Positions 38,179 to 47,885 of a stretch of 64,000 nucleotides of DNA are shown here, piece after piece (the first letter of the stretch is position 1; every line of letters begins with the position of its first letter). The DNA comes from Trichomonas vaginalis G3 (taxonomy: Eukaryota > Parabasalia > Trichomonadida > Trichomonadidae): the NCBI RefSeq assembly GCF_026262505.1, contig NC_067207.1, positions 2,364,252 to 2,428,251 of the forward strand, given 5' to 3'. Under the pieces are notes generated by a model. The model searched no databases, was not told where the DNA came from, and worked only from the letters and a program-made list of their open reading frames with translations. The translations under genes were made by a program, and so were the position numbers.

Positions 38179-38943
38179 TTACTTTGTAAACTCAACCATG
38201 TGATTTAAGCCTAATAACACTCCATCATCAAATTCGTGGTTGTTGTAATCAGCTCCTTCTTTAGTTATATCTATGTAAAAGTGTGCAAGGTCTATAAGCA
38301 TGATTTTAACGTTGTTTTCGGTATATTCTTTTGCATCTCCGTCATAAGTAACCAAAATTGAGCTTGCATAAATTCTGAAGCCAGGATATTGCTTCTGCAT
38401 CTCGACAAATGCATCGCGGATTTGTGTTAATCTTTTATGGAAAATATCTTTCAAATTTCCAGGTAAAAGTGTGTGTAATGATTGAACAAACTGTTCGGCT
38501 GTGTTCTTTAGACCTTGTTTCTTATCTTGAACATAAATATCTTGCTTATCCTTGCGAAGATTGATTCCAATAACACGAACACCATGAGAATTTGTTGTAG
38601 AGCCTACCTGCTTGCCAACGAGGTAGTCAATCTTGGCTTGTGAAGAGTAGAAATCGTAATGACGTGTGCCTACTTTCAAATCTGCAACACATGGTGAAGT
38701 AAATCCATAAGTTAGGTCTTCAATTACAATCCAATCCTTGCCATCAACATTGTGTATGCCAAAATATCTTGGGACATATGGCTCAAGTGGTGTTTTCTGC
38801 AAAATATTATATGCATCTGCTTCTCTTTGATCAACTGGCTTAGCAATGCAGTGTGTGCTGGATTTCTTATCATAACACTGCATGATTTTTCCATGACCGC
38901 CTGCTTGGCCAGGAAGTGCACCGGTAAATTCAATTTCACACAT
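38179..38943 (-). CDS. inositol polyphosphate kinase (IPK: IPMK/IP6K family)
   Basis: 254 residues, near the minimal IPK length. The N-lobe starts GALPGQAGGHGKIMQ (a Gly-rich loop substitute) with Lys in HCIAKPVDQRE. Next come VIEDLTYGF, the family signature PxxxDxKxG as PCVADLKVGTR (~84-94), the SSLL-like ASSILVTYDG, and the metal-binding IDLAHF (DFG equivalent). The enzyme adds phosphate to inositol phosphates such as IP3 to IP5 or IP6. The short length and lack of inserts resemble the Entamoeba enzyme and IPMK more than IP6K. Substrate cannot be fixed by eye. It is cytosolic or nuclear. No neighbours are related. Confidence 0.93.
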   Translation of the reverse strand: MCEIEFTGALPGQAGGHGKIMQCYDKKSSTHCIAKPVDQREADAYNILQKTPLEPYVPRYFGIHNVDGKDWIVIEDLTYGFTSPCVADLKVGTRHYDFYSSQAKIDYLVGKQVGSTTNSHGVRVIGINLRKDKQDIYVQDKKQGLKNTAEQFVQSLHTLLPGNLKDIFHKRLTQIRDAFVEMQKQYPGFRIYASSILVTYDGDAKEYTENNVKIMLIDLAHFYIDITKEGADYNNHEFDDGVLLGLNHMVEFTK

Positions 38944-39459
38944 TTTTTTTATTGAGTGTAAAAAAATTTTTTTTGATCGGAATGAAAATTTTTTTCAATT
39001 GATTCTATCGGCACTTCAGATGCTGAATAAGTTTTCTGGTCGACAATGAGTCAGATAATCACATCTGCATAAATTTATGTTGGGGTTTTCTGAGTACCCT
39101 TCATCATTTGAGAGATATCCTGATTACTCCGCCATAACTGAATTACATGCATGCTCTCTCGCTATTTGTGGGTCAAGTACCACAGTTACATTACCCCTGG
39201 GGCAGAGATCTTCCGAAGTCTCTCATCAAATAGAGATTTCGAAAAAACAATGCACTATTCGATTAATTGCAGAATCCTAGGCCTTTTATGAACTAGAAAA
39301 GAGCAGTAAGAGTATATTAAACCAAATTTTCAAAAATATAACAATAATCCTAACTAGGAATTGAATATCTATATTTATTTCACTTATTTGTGTATACAAG
39401 GCAATATCATTTATAGTATTGTGATTATTCAAATCAAATTTTTAATTTCAAAAAATTTT
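38944..39459. other. intergenic containing a GC-richer structured segment
   Basis: Flanks of the inositol polyphosphate kinase and ARM-like genes. Its middle part (see the ncRNA candidate) is clearly less AT-rich than the edges. Confidence 0.5.
39085..39245. ncRNA. possible structured RNA gene, strand unknown
   Basis: A patch near 45% GC in a very AT-rich spacer. It contains several short hairpins in a row: TGTGG-GTCAAGTA-CCACA, the palindrome CCCCTGGGG, and GAGA(T)CTTCCGAAG(T)CTC. A TGAGAGA near its left end could pair with TCTCTCA near its right end. A 67-codon frame crosses it by chance but has no protein family features. I compared it by memory with U1-U6, RNase P/MRP, SRP, 5S and tRNA consensus blocks and saw no match. 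An RNA gene of unknown type or a decayed coding remnant are the options. Confidence 0.3.
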
Positions 39460-40824
39460 ATGGATGATGAGTATAAATCCAATCCAGCAGAGGCGACAGA
39501 AAATTTCAAACTTATTCAGAAGATCAAAAAGATGCAAAATTTAGAGTTGAATCAAGTTAAATACATAAATTCTGAAAAAAATTGCGACATTGGTACCGAA
39601 CAAGATATAATTTCTCTTATCCAAAGCGAAGAGCTGACTATCGATAATCTATCTCAACTACTTCCAAAAGAAATGCCTGTATTTAGTGAAGAATTTATTG
39701 ACATTTTATTCGAATTCATCGACAACTCTCCAGCAAATAGATTCGATTTTATTGATGCGTTTAGTTGTAACAGAACAAATGCAATTAATCTCTTTAAACG
39801 AGGTATATTAGAAATTCTTATTTCATTCTTACCAATTACATATGAATTGCTCGCTAAGATCATTGAAATTTGCTCAAATTACAATTGTCAAAGCTGGTTT
39901 GTTGAAATAGGAGGTTTATTCGCATTAACATTTTTTTCCAAAACAAGAGACTATGATGACCCAATTTCAAGGATACTACTATCAATTTCAACATACAACT
40001 TTTATACGCAAGATGTTTTGAGTACTCCAGAGTCAACATTACATCCAATAGAAATTGTTGACCTTCCTGAAGATCCAATTTACTTAAATGAGCTCTTCTT
40101 TAATTTGCATAGTTCAGATGATCCTCAAATACTTTCCAGACTATATTTATCTTTATCAAATTTGTTTGAAAGATCTGATCCAGCTTGTATAGCTTTTGGT
40201 AGTCTTGTATTAGATGAATTTGATTCAATGATAAATAATATTGAAGTGAGAGCATCATTCATTCTTTGTATTTCAAAATGTATTCCTATCACTCCAATTG
40301 AGAATCCTTTTGTTCTTTTAGACAATTTAGATGAATATCTCCTTTGTGAAGATGATGATAACTTTGTTCTGGCTTCATTAGAAGTTCTTGATTCCTTGAT
40401 TTCAAGATATGGAATTGAAATCTTCGAAGAATCGCCTGCAATCGATGCCGTTCTATCTCTTTGCAATGACTCAAGGTTCGACATTAAACTTCACGCTGCT
40501 CACAGCCTCTCCAACGTTATAGAATGTGCAATTCACTCACATTGCGAAATTTTGATACGAATGGGCGTAATTGAGTTCCTTCTTGAGTTCGTTGATACAA
40601 TAGGTGGCGCTTCCATGAAGGAATTGATGAGATCTCTCGGTGAATTCATTGGTTACGCGTTAATTTCTGATTTACCTGATGATTTGAACGAAAAAGTCAC
40701 TTCTTACATCGAAGAAGTCGAAAGAATGATGTACGACCATGATACAGAAGAAGTAAGAGATGAAGCTGAAAAATGTTGGAATCTTTTTGAGCCTTTCTTG
40801 GATGAATGTTCAAAACCTTTATAA
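39460..40824 (+). CDS. ARM/HEAT-like helical protein, trichomonad type
   Basis: 454 residues from the ATG giving MDDEYKSNPAEATENFKLIQKIKK. A longer frame upstream is Ile/Tyr-rich and unlikely. The chain is a series of helices with ARM-like spacing, e.g. FSEEFIDILFEFIDNSP, RLYLSLSNLFERSDP, DIKLHAAHSLSNVIECAIHSHCEIL and GVIEFLLEFVDTIGG. The N-terminus has a short basic region (LIQKIKKMQN) vaguely like an importin-alpha IBB, not enough to call it. The same overall plan occurs in the gene at 60.1-61.5 kb. Function unknown; a protein-binding scaffold is inferred from the fold. The acidic surface (LLCEDDDNFV) is notable. Confidence 0.75.
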   Translation: MDDEYKSNPAEATENFKLIQKIKKMQNLELNQVKYINSEKNCDIGTEQDIISLIQSEELTIDNLSQLLPKEMPVFSEEFIDILFEFIDNSPANRFDFIDAFSCNRTNAINLFKRGILEILISFLPITYELLAKIIEICSNYNCQSWFVEIGGLFALTFFSKTRDYDDPISRILLSISTYNFYTQDVLSTPESTLHPIEIVDLPEDPIYLNELFFNLHSSDDPQILSRLYLSLSNLFERSDPACIAFGSLVLDEFDSMINNIEVRASFILCISKCIPITPIENPFVLLDNLDEYLLCEDDDNFVLASLEVLDSLISRYGIEIFEESPAIDAVLSLCNDSRFDIKLHAAHSLSNVIECAIHSHCEILIRMGVIEFLLEFVDTIGGASMKELMRSLGEFIGYALISDLPDDLNEKVTSYIEEVERMMYDHDTEEVRDEAEKCWNLFEPFLDECSKPL

Positions 40825-41524
40825 ATCTGATTTGTTTTTTGTTTGTAATAAAATATAAATTTTGAATAAACTTTTTTAAAGCTATGTTGTTCATTAGAAT
40901 AAAAATATGAAAGAATAAAATCTTATCTAAAAAAATTTCATGGTATTTTGATAATATCGCTTATACATCTGTGTGTATATTCTGTAATGTGATCTATTTT
41001 AATGAATTGCTCATTTTTAATTCATTTTAATATTAATTTTGAATTGTAGCGTTTTTTACTTATTGGATATAATGCTCACAACATATATGAATAGATTAGA
41101 TATACAACTACTTAAATCTGATTATATTTTTTCAGATTTTGATGTAAACTAAACAAAACAAACGGTATAGAAGTATTTCTTATTAACAACAGACTTTCAT
41201 TTTGCGTTACATAATTGTTTATAATCAGAATGGTCGTAAAATATGATTTTCTTCTGATAAATTGAAGATGATTTTTGTTTTATATCTGTTTAGTAGTGAA
41301 ATTCCGCACCATCTGCTTTTGATAGCCCTGAATATTAGATATTGCTTGAATTGGATCTCAAAACAATCATGTGTCAGTAAATTTCAGAAGAACACAAATT
41401 CTGAAAAGCTGAACTGCTACAATGAAATTCTTTGATAATTTTACTGTACATTCAATTATCTAAAAATCTTCCAAGGTAAAAAAAATCAAGTGAACTAAAT
41501 TGAATTTTGCGGTTAACTCTTCAC
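40825..41524. other. intergenic, nothing recognised
   Basis: AT-rich region upstream of the PDI-like gene. No frame, RNA gene or repeat is recognised. Confidence 0.5.
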
Positions 41525-42982
41525 ATGTTTTTCTTCTTATCTACTCAGACTCTCTCAACATATATTGACAGATCCGAATTAGATACCGAGTTCATCAAAG
41601 TTCTCGATGATAGAACAATGCGTGATACAATTAAGAAATCTAAGAATTCATTTGTCCTTTTCCACGCTGATCATTTAAGAATGTCAGATTCAGCATATCT
41701 CTCATATGCTTCTATTGCCAAAAAGTATGAAAAGAAGGCTGATTTTTATGTTGTTCCAGCTTCAAATGGTGCAGATGTTTCCAGAACATACAATGTTCCA
41801 GGAAATCCAACATTAATGCATTTCAACTTTGGCACAAAGACTGGCCAGCACCTTGGTATGTATTCTAAATCCAGCATTGAAAGATTTATCCAAAATTACA
41901 CAACCACAAGCATCATAGAGCTTAACTTTGCCGAGGATGTCACCAAGCAGCAAATATTAGATAAGATTGCCGAGTCAACAGTCGACAGACCACACTGCAT
42001 TGTTCTTTTCTGCGACAACGAGACCCAATTCGGCAGAGCAGCCTACAAAACCCAGAACGATCTTGGCACATTCTACACATACATCAACATCAAGAGCGAA
42101 GCAGCTGCCAAAGCTTACGGCGCAAGATGGCCATCAATTGTTTTCATGAGATTCGATGATGCCCAGACATTCACATACACCAAGGAAGCCGACCCAGATG
42201 AAATGTTCATTTGGATCCAGCATTGCGCTATTCCAAACTTCAGACCACTTGATCCAGCTCATCTCTTCTCAATGGATGGTGTTCCACTCAAATCCGTCAT
42301 CTCATTCTTAGATACAAGCGATAACAAGCAGTACGATGACGTTTTCATGGCTCTCGGAAAGATTTCTAATGATGATAAGTGGATTAACCTTTACTACGTC
42401 GATATTCGCGAGAACCCAGCATTAGTTAAGCTCTTCGGCATTACAGAATTCCCATCAACTATCTACCTTTCCGCTAATTACTCAATCATCAAATTTTATT
42501 CAGAGAAAGGAGCCTTGAACGAGGAAACATACAAGAAGTTCGAAAGTGATGAACTCAAATACAGCATTGTTCCAACACCAGAAGCCTTATTCGACGACTT
42601 ACGCCCAGTAAATGAAATCGCATTTGAAAAAATGCTCCAGGAAGGACCATTCTTCACCTTCTTCAACTCCAGGTTCTGCGTCAAGTGCAAGACAATGAAA
42701 GCCGCAGTATTCGACGCAGTCCACACCATCAGAAGAAACAGCGGAAAGCTCAAATTCGCTTCCTGGGACATTACATTGGCCACACCATCATTCCAGAAGG
42801 ATTTGGACATCGGAATTCCTTCCCTCTACTACTACCCAGACAACAACATGACTCACGGCGAAGTCTACGTCGGTCCACAGAACTACTTGTCAATCATGGA
42901 GTGGGTGAACGCAAAGACAGCTTCATTCGACCTCGATGATGTAATGAACAAGGAAGTTGGAGGATCCTTCGATGAAATTTAA
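41525..42982 (+). CDS. PDI-like protein with one CxxC thioredoxin domain
   Basis: 485 residues from the ATG giving MFFFLSTQTLSTYIDRSELD, a short signal-peptide-like start. An upstream TTG would add six residues. The chain reads as four thioredoxin-type folds. The first (~15-120; VLFHADHLRMSD, YNVPGNPTLMHF with cis-Pro) has no active-site cysteines. The middle two (IVLFCDNETQFG; YYVDIRENPALVKLFGITEFPSTIYL) are degenerate. The last (~365-470; FFTFFNSRFCVKCKTMKAAVF, then IGIPSLYYYPDN) has CVKC. This matches the ER disulphide-isomerase family in layout. The C-terminus SFDEI is not KDEL/HDEL, so ER retention is uncertain. Codon use in the second half is rich in C-ending codons. With one redox pair it may act as a reductase or chaperone more than as an isomerase. 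Confidence 0.8.
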   Translation: MFFFLSTQTLSTYIDRSELDTEFIKVLDDRTMRDTIKKSKNSFVLFHADHLRMSDSAYLSYASIAKKYEKKADFYVVPASNGADVSRTYNVPGNPTLMHFNFGTKTGQHLGMYSKSSIERFIQNYTTTSIIELNFAEDVTKQQILDKIAESTVDRPHCIVLFCDNETQFGRAAYKTQNDLGTFYTYINIKSEAAAKAYGARWPSIVFMRFDDAQTFTYTKEADPDEMFIWIQHCAIPNFRPLDPAHLFSMDGVPLKSVISFLDTSDNKQYDDVFMALGKISNDDKWINLYYVDIRENPALVKLFGITEFPSTIYLSANYSIIKFYSEKGALNEETYKKFESDELKYSIVPTPEALFDDLRPVNEIAFEKMLQEGPFFTFFNSRFCVKCKTMKAAVFDAVHTIRRNSGKLKFASWDITLATPSFQKDLDIGIPSLYYYPDNNMTHGEVYVGPQNYLSIMEWVNAKTASFDLDDVMNKEVGGSFDEI

Positions 42983-43922
42983 CTTTTCTTTATATATATT
43001 TATATTTCATTAGTCAACCGGTTATATAATAAAAAAACTCTAAACAGATTTATACATTTACTTATTAATTTCTTTATTTCAATCTTTTGTAGAATCGTCC
43101 TATTTGATTCCTATAAAATGTATTGAAATTCAATTAATTAATACATATAATAATAAGAAAAATTGATTACCATAAAAATCAAGAAGTCGACTTCACGATA
43201 TGTTACTACGTAAAGTTCAGAAAATTCGGAAGTTTACAGTGTCAATTGAAAAGATTTCAGAGGGCTCGCATCACGAAAAATGTCAATGCAGGTAATTTTC
43301 ATATGCACAAGCAAACATTTCATATAACTTAACAAATGAGCAATGAGGAGATAATACGTCAGGGAACTCGGACCGTCAAATAGCAACAATTGGCTTCATT
43401 TTGTCGAATTCCTTGCATCTGAAGCACATTGTCTGGGCAAACACATCTGAATGAAGGAGGATTCGTAATCAAAGTTTAATTGCATTCTTAAGAATATATT
43501 GAAGAGATAGTTTCTTCTTAGTGGTTCAATAAACAACAAGTAAAAATAGGTTGCCAATCGAAATATGTACATGAAATGGATGTCCTGATGAGTATTTGAA
43601 TCAAATTAGGATCCCTTGAAATTTTGCTAATTATCAAATGCATGAAAACACTCTTTATGGAATCAAGTGAAGCGATTAAATCAGGAGCTGAAGATAATTT
43701 TGTAGTGAACTTAGTTAAAGTGAAATGAGACCGAATAATCATTTGAAGTTGATGATTTAACTGATTTTAATCATGGGGAAATATTGTTATGTAGGGATAA
43801 ATCAGACATAACATTGTATTTTAGTGAAATTTGCATTTTAATTTGTAAGTATGATATAGATGTTTAATATATATTTGTTTTAAAGAAATTTCTTTGAATA
43901 CAAGAAAGTTTTATGTTTTTAC
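42983..43922. other. 0.9 kb intergenic region
   Basis: Downstream of the PDI-like gene and downstream of the interrupted kinase gene. A 74-codon minus-strand frame (43518-43742) has mixed composition but no initiator or family match. A GC-richer patch at about 43340-43440 has no recognised identity. Confidence 0.5.
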
Positions 43923-44910
43923 TCAATTATCGTCTGTTTCTCCAATTTGGATTTTTTGTTGGATATAATTATGGAAATCTGATGATTTTGCTAATTCATC
44001 CATCTTTTCTCCCAAATTAACTGGCTCAAAATAGTTGAAAATTAAATTCTTTTGCTTTGCAATTTCAAAGTTTTGTAGGGATTTATTATGGAAAGTTGGA
44101 TTCAATGGATCATAAGAACGAGCGAACTCTTAGAATTCTCTTAACTGTTCTGGGTCTTGTAAAACGTTTGAAGCGTTGTTAATAATATCTTCGAGGTTTT
44201 GTTGCCAGTCCAAATTAACGTTATCATCAATCTCCAAGAATGGTTTTAAGAGTTTGTAATATTTCGGACTTTTTGGTTCTAATTTAGGAATGCGTGTTGG
44301 AGTTTCAAGCCATTCGCTAGCTGCAACTGAGATAAATATTCTGGCCCAGCCAGCGATATCATAAATGGTTCTATAAAGAACAACACCCTCATTGTATGAA
44401 AAACTTGGTCGATATGCAGCCGTTCCTCGAAGTACTGTACGTTCACTCTGCATAATTGAAGTTGGTGAAGACTTTTTAGACTGTCCGAAGTCAATAATGA
44501 ACGCTACACCGTCGGCATTGACCATAATGTTCTTCGGGTTAATGTCGCGATGGCGAACAATTTGAGTTTTGTGAGTGTTTAGCTCTATAATTGTTTTGTA
44601 TGATGAAATCAATGCTTTCATGAGGAAGAGATCATAATTTGGAATGGAATGCAAATGCTTTTCATTGATTAAGTCATATAAAGTACACCCTGGTATGTGT
44701 TCATAGAGGAGCCAAGCCGGGCCTTTTTTTGATTCAGGGTTGAAAGATCTAATTAACTTGCACGTTGAGCAAATATTTAAACTTTGTGAAATATTTGCTT
44801 CAAGTTCAAATTCTTCTACTCCTTTATCAATTATTGGTTCATTCTGAACTTTAAGACAGTAATTAGTTCCATTAAATTGGATCGAAAAAGCTGTGCCGAA
44901 ACCACCTCGT

Positions 44911-44928
44911 TTAAGGATGGGCACTCAT
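44911..44928. repeat. left end of Kolobok-like element: TTAA plus terminal repeat
   Basis: Target copy TTAA (44911-44914) followed by the terminal inverted repeat GGATGGGCACTCAT. Confidence 0.85.
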
Positions 44929-47342
44929 AGGCTCCTGACAGCATAAAAATGTTATTATCTCACAATATAAAAGGAATCATAGGAATCTACAACTATATCT
45001 ATATTGTTGGAAGACTTCTTAATGTATCATGCATATAAGTTATATCAATAACTCCATTATGTTATATGATTGTAATCATATTTTCGTTTCATGTTCAAAA
45101 ACATTAAAATCATACTAACTATATGAGTATTATATTTAGGAAGCTGATATATAGATATGATAAAATGCTAGGTTTTGTGATTAAGAATATATACTTATCT
45201 TTTAGAAAATAATACTTTTATAAAAAATTATATCTTATATAATCTAAAAATTTTGGACAATTAAAAAACATTAATTAAAAATAGAAGGTGAAAGTGTTTA
45301 TTCAAAGAAGGTGCAAGATTATGATGTTTTGAGGGTGAAATAAATTTAATAATTATTTATGTGATTTAAGAGTAATACGATCATCGGTAGCTTGAAGACC
45401 TCTCTTTATAGCTCTTAATGCCGCAAACTTTTTTTGAACTTGCTTTGAATTTTTGAATGCTTTGATTAAATCTTTTGTTGTATCATACATTCTGAAATAT
45501 CTGTTCATCATTTCTGGCATTGTTGGTAAATTTAACCTGTATCTTATTGCTACAATCGTTTCAAACATACTTTCATTGAAATGCAATATTGTGACTGCCA
45601 TCCTAATTGGCCAAGAAGCATGCCAATTAATATTTTTATTAGCAAGCATTGCTTTGATATGGTTTATTGATTCAACTACTTGAGTTGAATGAATCTTTTT
45701 TACCATATCAAAGATTTTTACGGTATCTTCGAGGAATTTTTTAAGTGTTTTTATAGCAGTTTTATTTTTTGCATATTTCCATGGTTTAATCATCTTGCAT
45801 TTTTCAGGATCTGGACAAAATTTATGATTTCCGGCATAATGTTTAGCGGAATTCAACCATAAAAACTTCTTTGTTTTAATTGACATATGTGTGTCATTGA
45901 GAAGTTGCCTAAGCCAACGCAATAAATTCTTTGAAATGCTAGATAAGATTCTGAATTCTGGCAGTTTGAGCTTTTTCTGTATATTGTTAAGAAAATGTCC
46001 AGGATCTCTGTATTCTCTGATACCTTTGAACGTATTTTTGATTGTAGAAACAATTTTGACATCGCCATCATGCACAAAAAAATTTACACGTTTTTCATTA
46101 TTCCAACGCTTCAGCATTCTTTTTAAGCCTTCAAATTCCATTTCATTTGATTTCCCGTTGAAATTACCTTTGAAATTTTTAAAAGATTTAGATATCACTT
46201 CCCAATCTACAATTTTTTTGAGTTTCTCTTCTACAAATTGTACATAGCAAAACATTGCATTTCTTCTCTGACTCCAAGAACCGTCAAACAAAAGTCCCGA
46301 ACATTTTCTCATTCGAGATTTCCAATAATTAACAGATTCTCTGGCAACTTCTATGATAACACGACCAACCTTTTCTTGGACTCGATGAAATGTAGCTTCT
46401 GACGGAACTTTGATGTTATTCAGCATGAATTGAAATTCTGATTGGCAAAATGTAGCGCCGCTCAATAATACAGATAGCACAAATTCAACAGTGTTGACGA
46501 CATATGGCTCTACCCTATTTTTCGCGCTTTGAACTAAGTTCTTTATACGCTTTGCAACTGCTTTTGTTCGCCGCGGCATGAAAAATGAAGAATAACTTGA
46601 CGGTTTCTTGAACAAATGGTCGCACATTCAAATATTGTGATGTACGATCAGGATAAAAGAATGTTGTTGCCGTGAATTTAGAAAATAGCAAAATTTCAAT
46701 TTACGCAATCGAGATATAACTTGATCGTTTGAGCGATAACCATGGCACCCATAGTATTAATGAAAGTACTCATACTTACAATTATTTTCTCCCATAGGAA
46801 TATTGTTCAATATACTTCACCTTTAGAGGAAATCTCGAAATAAAATCGAATTTTTTCAAAAATTACAAAAATCAATTTTTTACAAAGATGTTCGAAAAAT
46901 AACATTATATACGCATCAAATCCAAGCATTATATGGAGCATTATAATTCTATATATGATTGTCCATCTTGTTGTTGTGCTATTTTTTTAAACAATAATTT
47001 CATTGTTGAAATTAAATTTGCAATTTCAGTAAAAATTGCGACCCATCATTTTGAATATAATTGAATTAATACATTTATTGTAAGAATATTATATACCAAA
47101 TATTAGACTTCCACATGAATCCTGGTATGATATTATAAGTATTGCAAAATTAGAAAAAAATATGCTCATGATATACTAAAATTCATGTTTCAAGGTTAAC
47201 TTATAAATAAAATAAGTTCGAGAAATGCATCACTAAATATTTGAGCTTGTGCACTATAATGCTATATAATAGTCTTCACTGTTTTTAATATATTGACTTT
47301 GCTAGACTTGATTTTTTTCATCACCCTAATGAGTGCCCATCC
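44915..47342 (-). mobile_element. Kolobok-like DNA transposon, 2,428 bp
   Basis: The ends carry a perfect 14-base terminal inverted repeat (GGATGGGCACTCAT) and are flanked on both sides by TTAA. TTAA duplication and an internal transposase with Kolobok-type motifs point to that superfamily, known from Trichomonas. A single transposase frame occupies the left-centre. The remaining ~0.7 kb towards the right end is AT-rich and non-coding. The repeats are identical and the host sequence on both sides is continuous, so the insertion looks recent. It lies in the same transcriptional direction as the interrupted kinase gene. Confidence 0.82.
45353..46627 (-). CDS. Kolobok-like transposase
   Basis: 424 residues, uninterrupted (MCDHLFKKPSSYSSFFMPRR...). 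An ATG 16 codons later (MPRRTKAVAKRI) is also possible. After a basic N-terminal region and a helical segment (PSEATFHRVQEKVGRVI) come the presumed catalytic blocks. These are LLFDGSWSQRRNAMF (first Asp, DGxW), NFFVHDGDVKIV (second acidic pair), RDPGHFLNNIQKKL (the conserved GH..N..K block), and HKFCPDPEKCKM, the His-Cys-Cys cluster typical of Kolobok/related transposases. The later VVESINHIKAML with conserved Glu may supply the third acidic residue. No THAP domain is seen at the N-terminus. It would cut at the 14-base repeats and insert at TTAA. Family call rests on these motifs plus TTAA. Confidence 0.8.
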   Translation of the reverse strand: MCDHLFKKPSSYSSFFMPRRTKAVAKRIKNLVQSAKNRVEPYVVNTVEFVLSVLLSGATFCQSEFQFMLNNIKVPSEATFHRVQEKVGRVIIEVARESVNYWKSRMRKCSGLLFDGSWSQRRNAMFCYVQFVEEKLKKIVDWEVISKSFKNFKGNFNGKSNEMEFEGLKRMLKRWNNEKRVNFFVHDGDVKIVSTIKNTFKGIREYRDPGHFLNNIQKKLKLPEFRILSSISKNLLRWLRQLLNDTHMSIKTKKFLWLNSAKHYAGNHKFCPDPEKCKMIKPWKYAKNKTAIKTLKKFLEDTVKIFDMVKKIHSTQVVESINHIKAMLANKNINWHASWPIRMAVTILHFNESMFETIVAIRYRLNLPTMPEMMNRYFRMYDTTKDLIKAFKNSKQVQKKFAALRAIKRGLQATDDRITLKSHK

Positions 47343-47346
47343 TTAA
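47329..47346. repeat. right end of Kolobok-like element: terminal repeat plus TTAA
   Basis: Inverted copy of the terminal repeat (ATGAGTGCCCATCC, 47329-47342) followed by the second TTAA (47343-47346). Confidence 0.85.
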
Positions 47347-47690
47347 TACCAAATAAATTGCACTGACGCCATTGCTCATTAACGAATGCCTCTTTCAAAG
47401 CTTTGATAAAGTTAGGACGTCTTGGTGGAATTGTAGACATTTTAAATAATAAAAAATTTTGACTATATTACATAACTTCACATAACTTTTCATACAGGAG
47501 TCAAAAAATTTTAAAGTCTGTCTTTGCTTGAAAAGAAAAACAAAATTGATCCGGACTTCTTGAGTCAAATGCTTAAAATTTTTTTGTGAGGAGTATAAAA
47601 ACAACTTTATATATAATAATTCATTTATTAAAAATACCCTAAAATTAATTTTGAATTCAAATATTTTGTGAACATCATCGATTGGTGAGA

Positions 47691-47885
47691 TTATTTATCT
47701 CTCAATTTATTTTCAAGAATGCTTCTTTGATGCTCCGCGGGTATCCATATTTCCACTTTTAGATCTTTCGTAGGATCACTTAGACTACTTCCATAGGTAG
47801 CTATCCATTTGAGAATACCTCTCATTTTTCTAATTTCTTCCAAATTATCGAAATTCGTTTTTTCAAAATCGCAAGATTTTTAGTT
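47691..47885 (-). pseudogene. coding-like fragment, unknown protein
   Basis: A minus-strand frame open from about 47885 to TAA at 47691 reads as ordinary protein: DFEKTNFDNLEEIRK, then MRGILKWIATYGSSLSDPTK and KVEIWIPAEHQRSILENKL. The only ATG gives 44 residues. Codon and residue composition are unlike the flanking AT-rich spacer. Upstream sequence has coding-like patches in shifted frames with stops. It is probably the 3' end of a decayed gene, or else a real 44-residue gene. Family unknown. Confidence 0.35.

Larger units (their letters stand above)
43923..47440 (-). pseudogene. protein kinase gene split by a Kolobok-like transposon, with a later in-frame TAA
   Basis: The 5' segment (47440-47347) starts MSTIPPRRPNFIKALKEAFV and reads to ...CNLFGI. 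The 3' segment (44914-43923) continues KRGGFGTAFSIQFNGTNYCLK. With one TTAA retained the join is in frame and gives the glycine-rich loop GIKRGGFGTAF. The kinase domain also shows Lys in YCLKVQN, the catalytic loop HRDINPKNI and the metal-binding DFG in IIDFGQSKK. There is no APE but GTAAYRPS. The class is unclear. Inside the 3' segment a TAA at 44130-44132 stops the frame after PEQLREF. Coding-like sequence then continues in the same frame for 68 codons (EFARSYDPLNPTFHNKSLQ... to GETDDN). So the gene carries two independent defects, unless the TAA is the natural end. Confidence 0.8.

Noticed and set aside
43518-43742. 74-codon minus-strand frame in a gene-poor stretch
   Set aside because: Looks partly protein-like (LIQILIRTSISCTYFDW) but has no initiator motif, no recognisable family and no support beyond being open.
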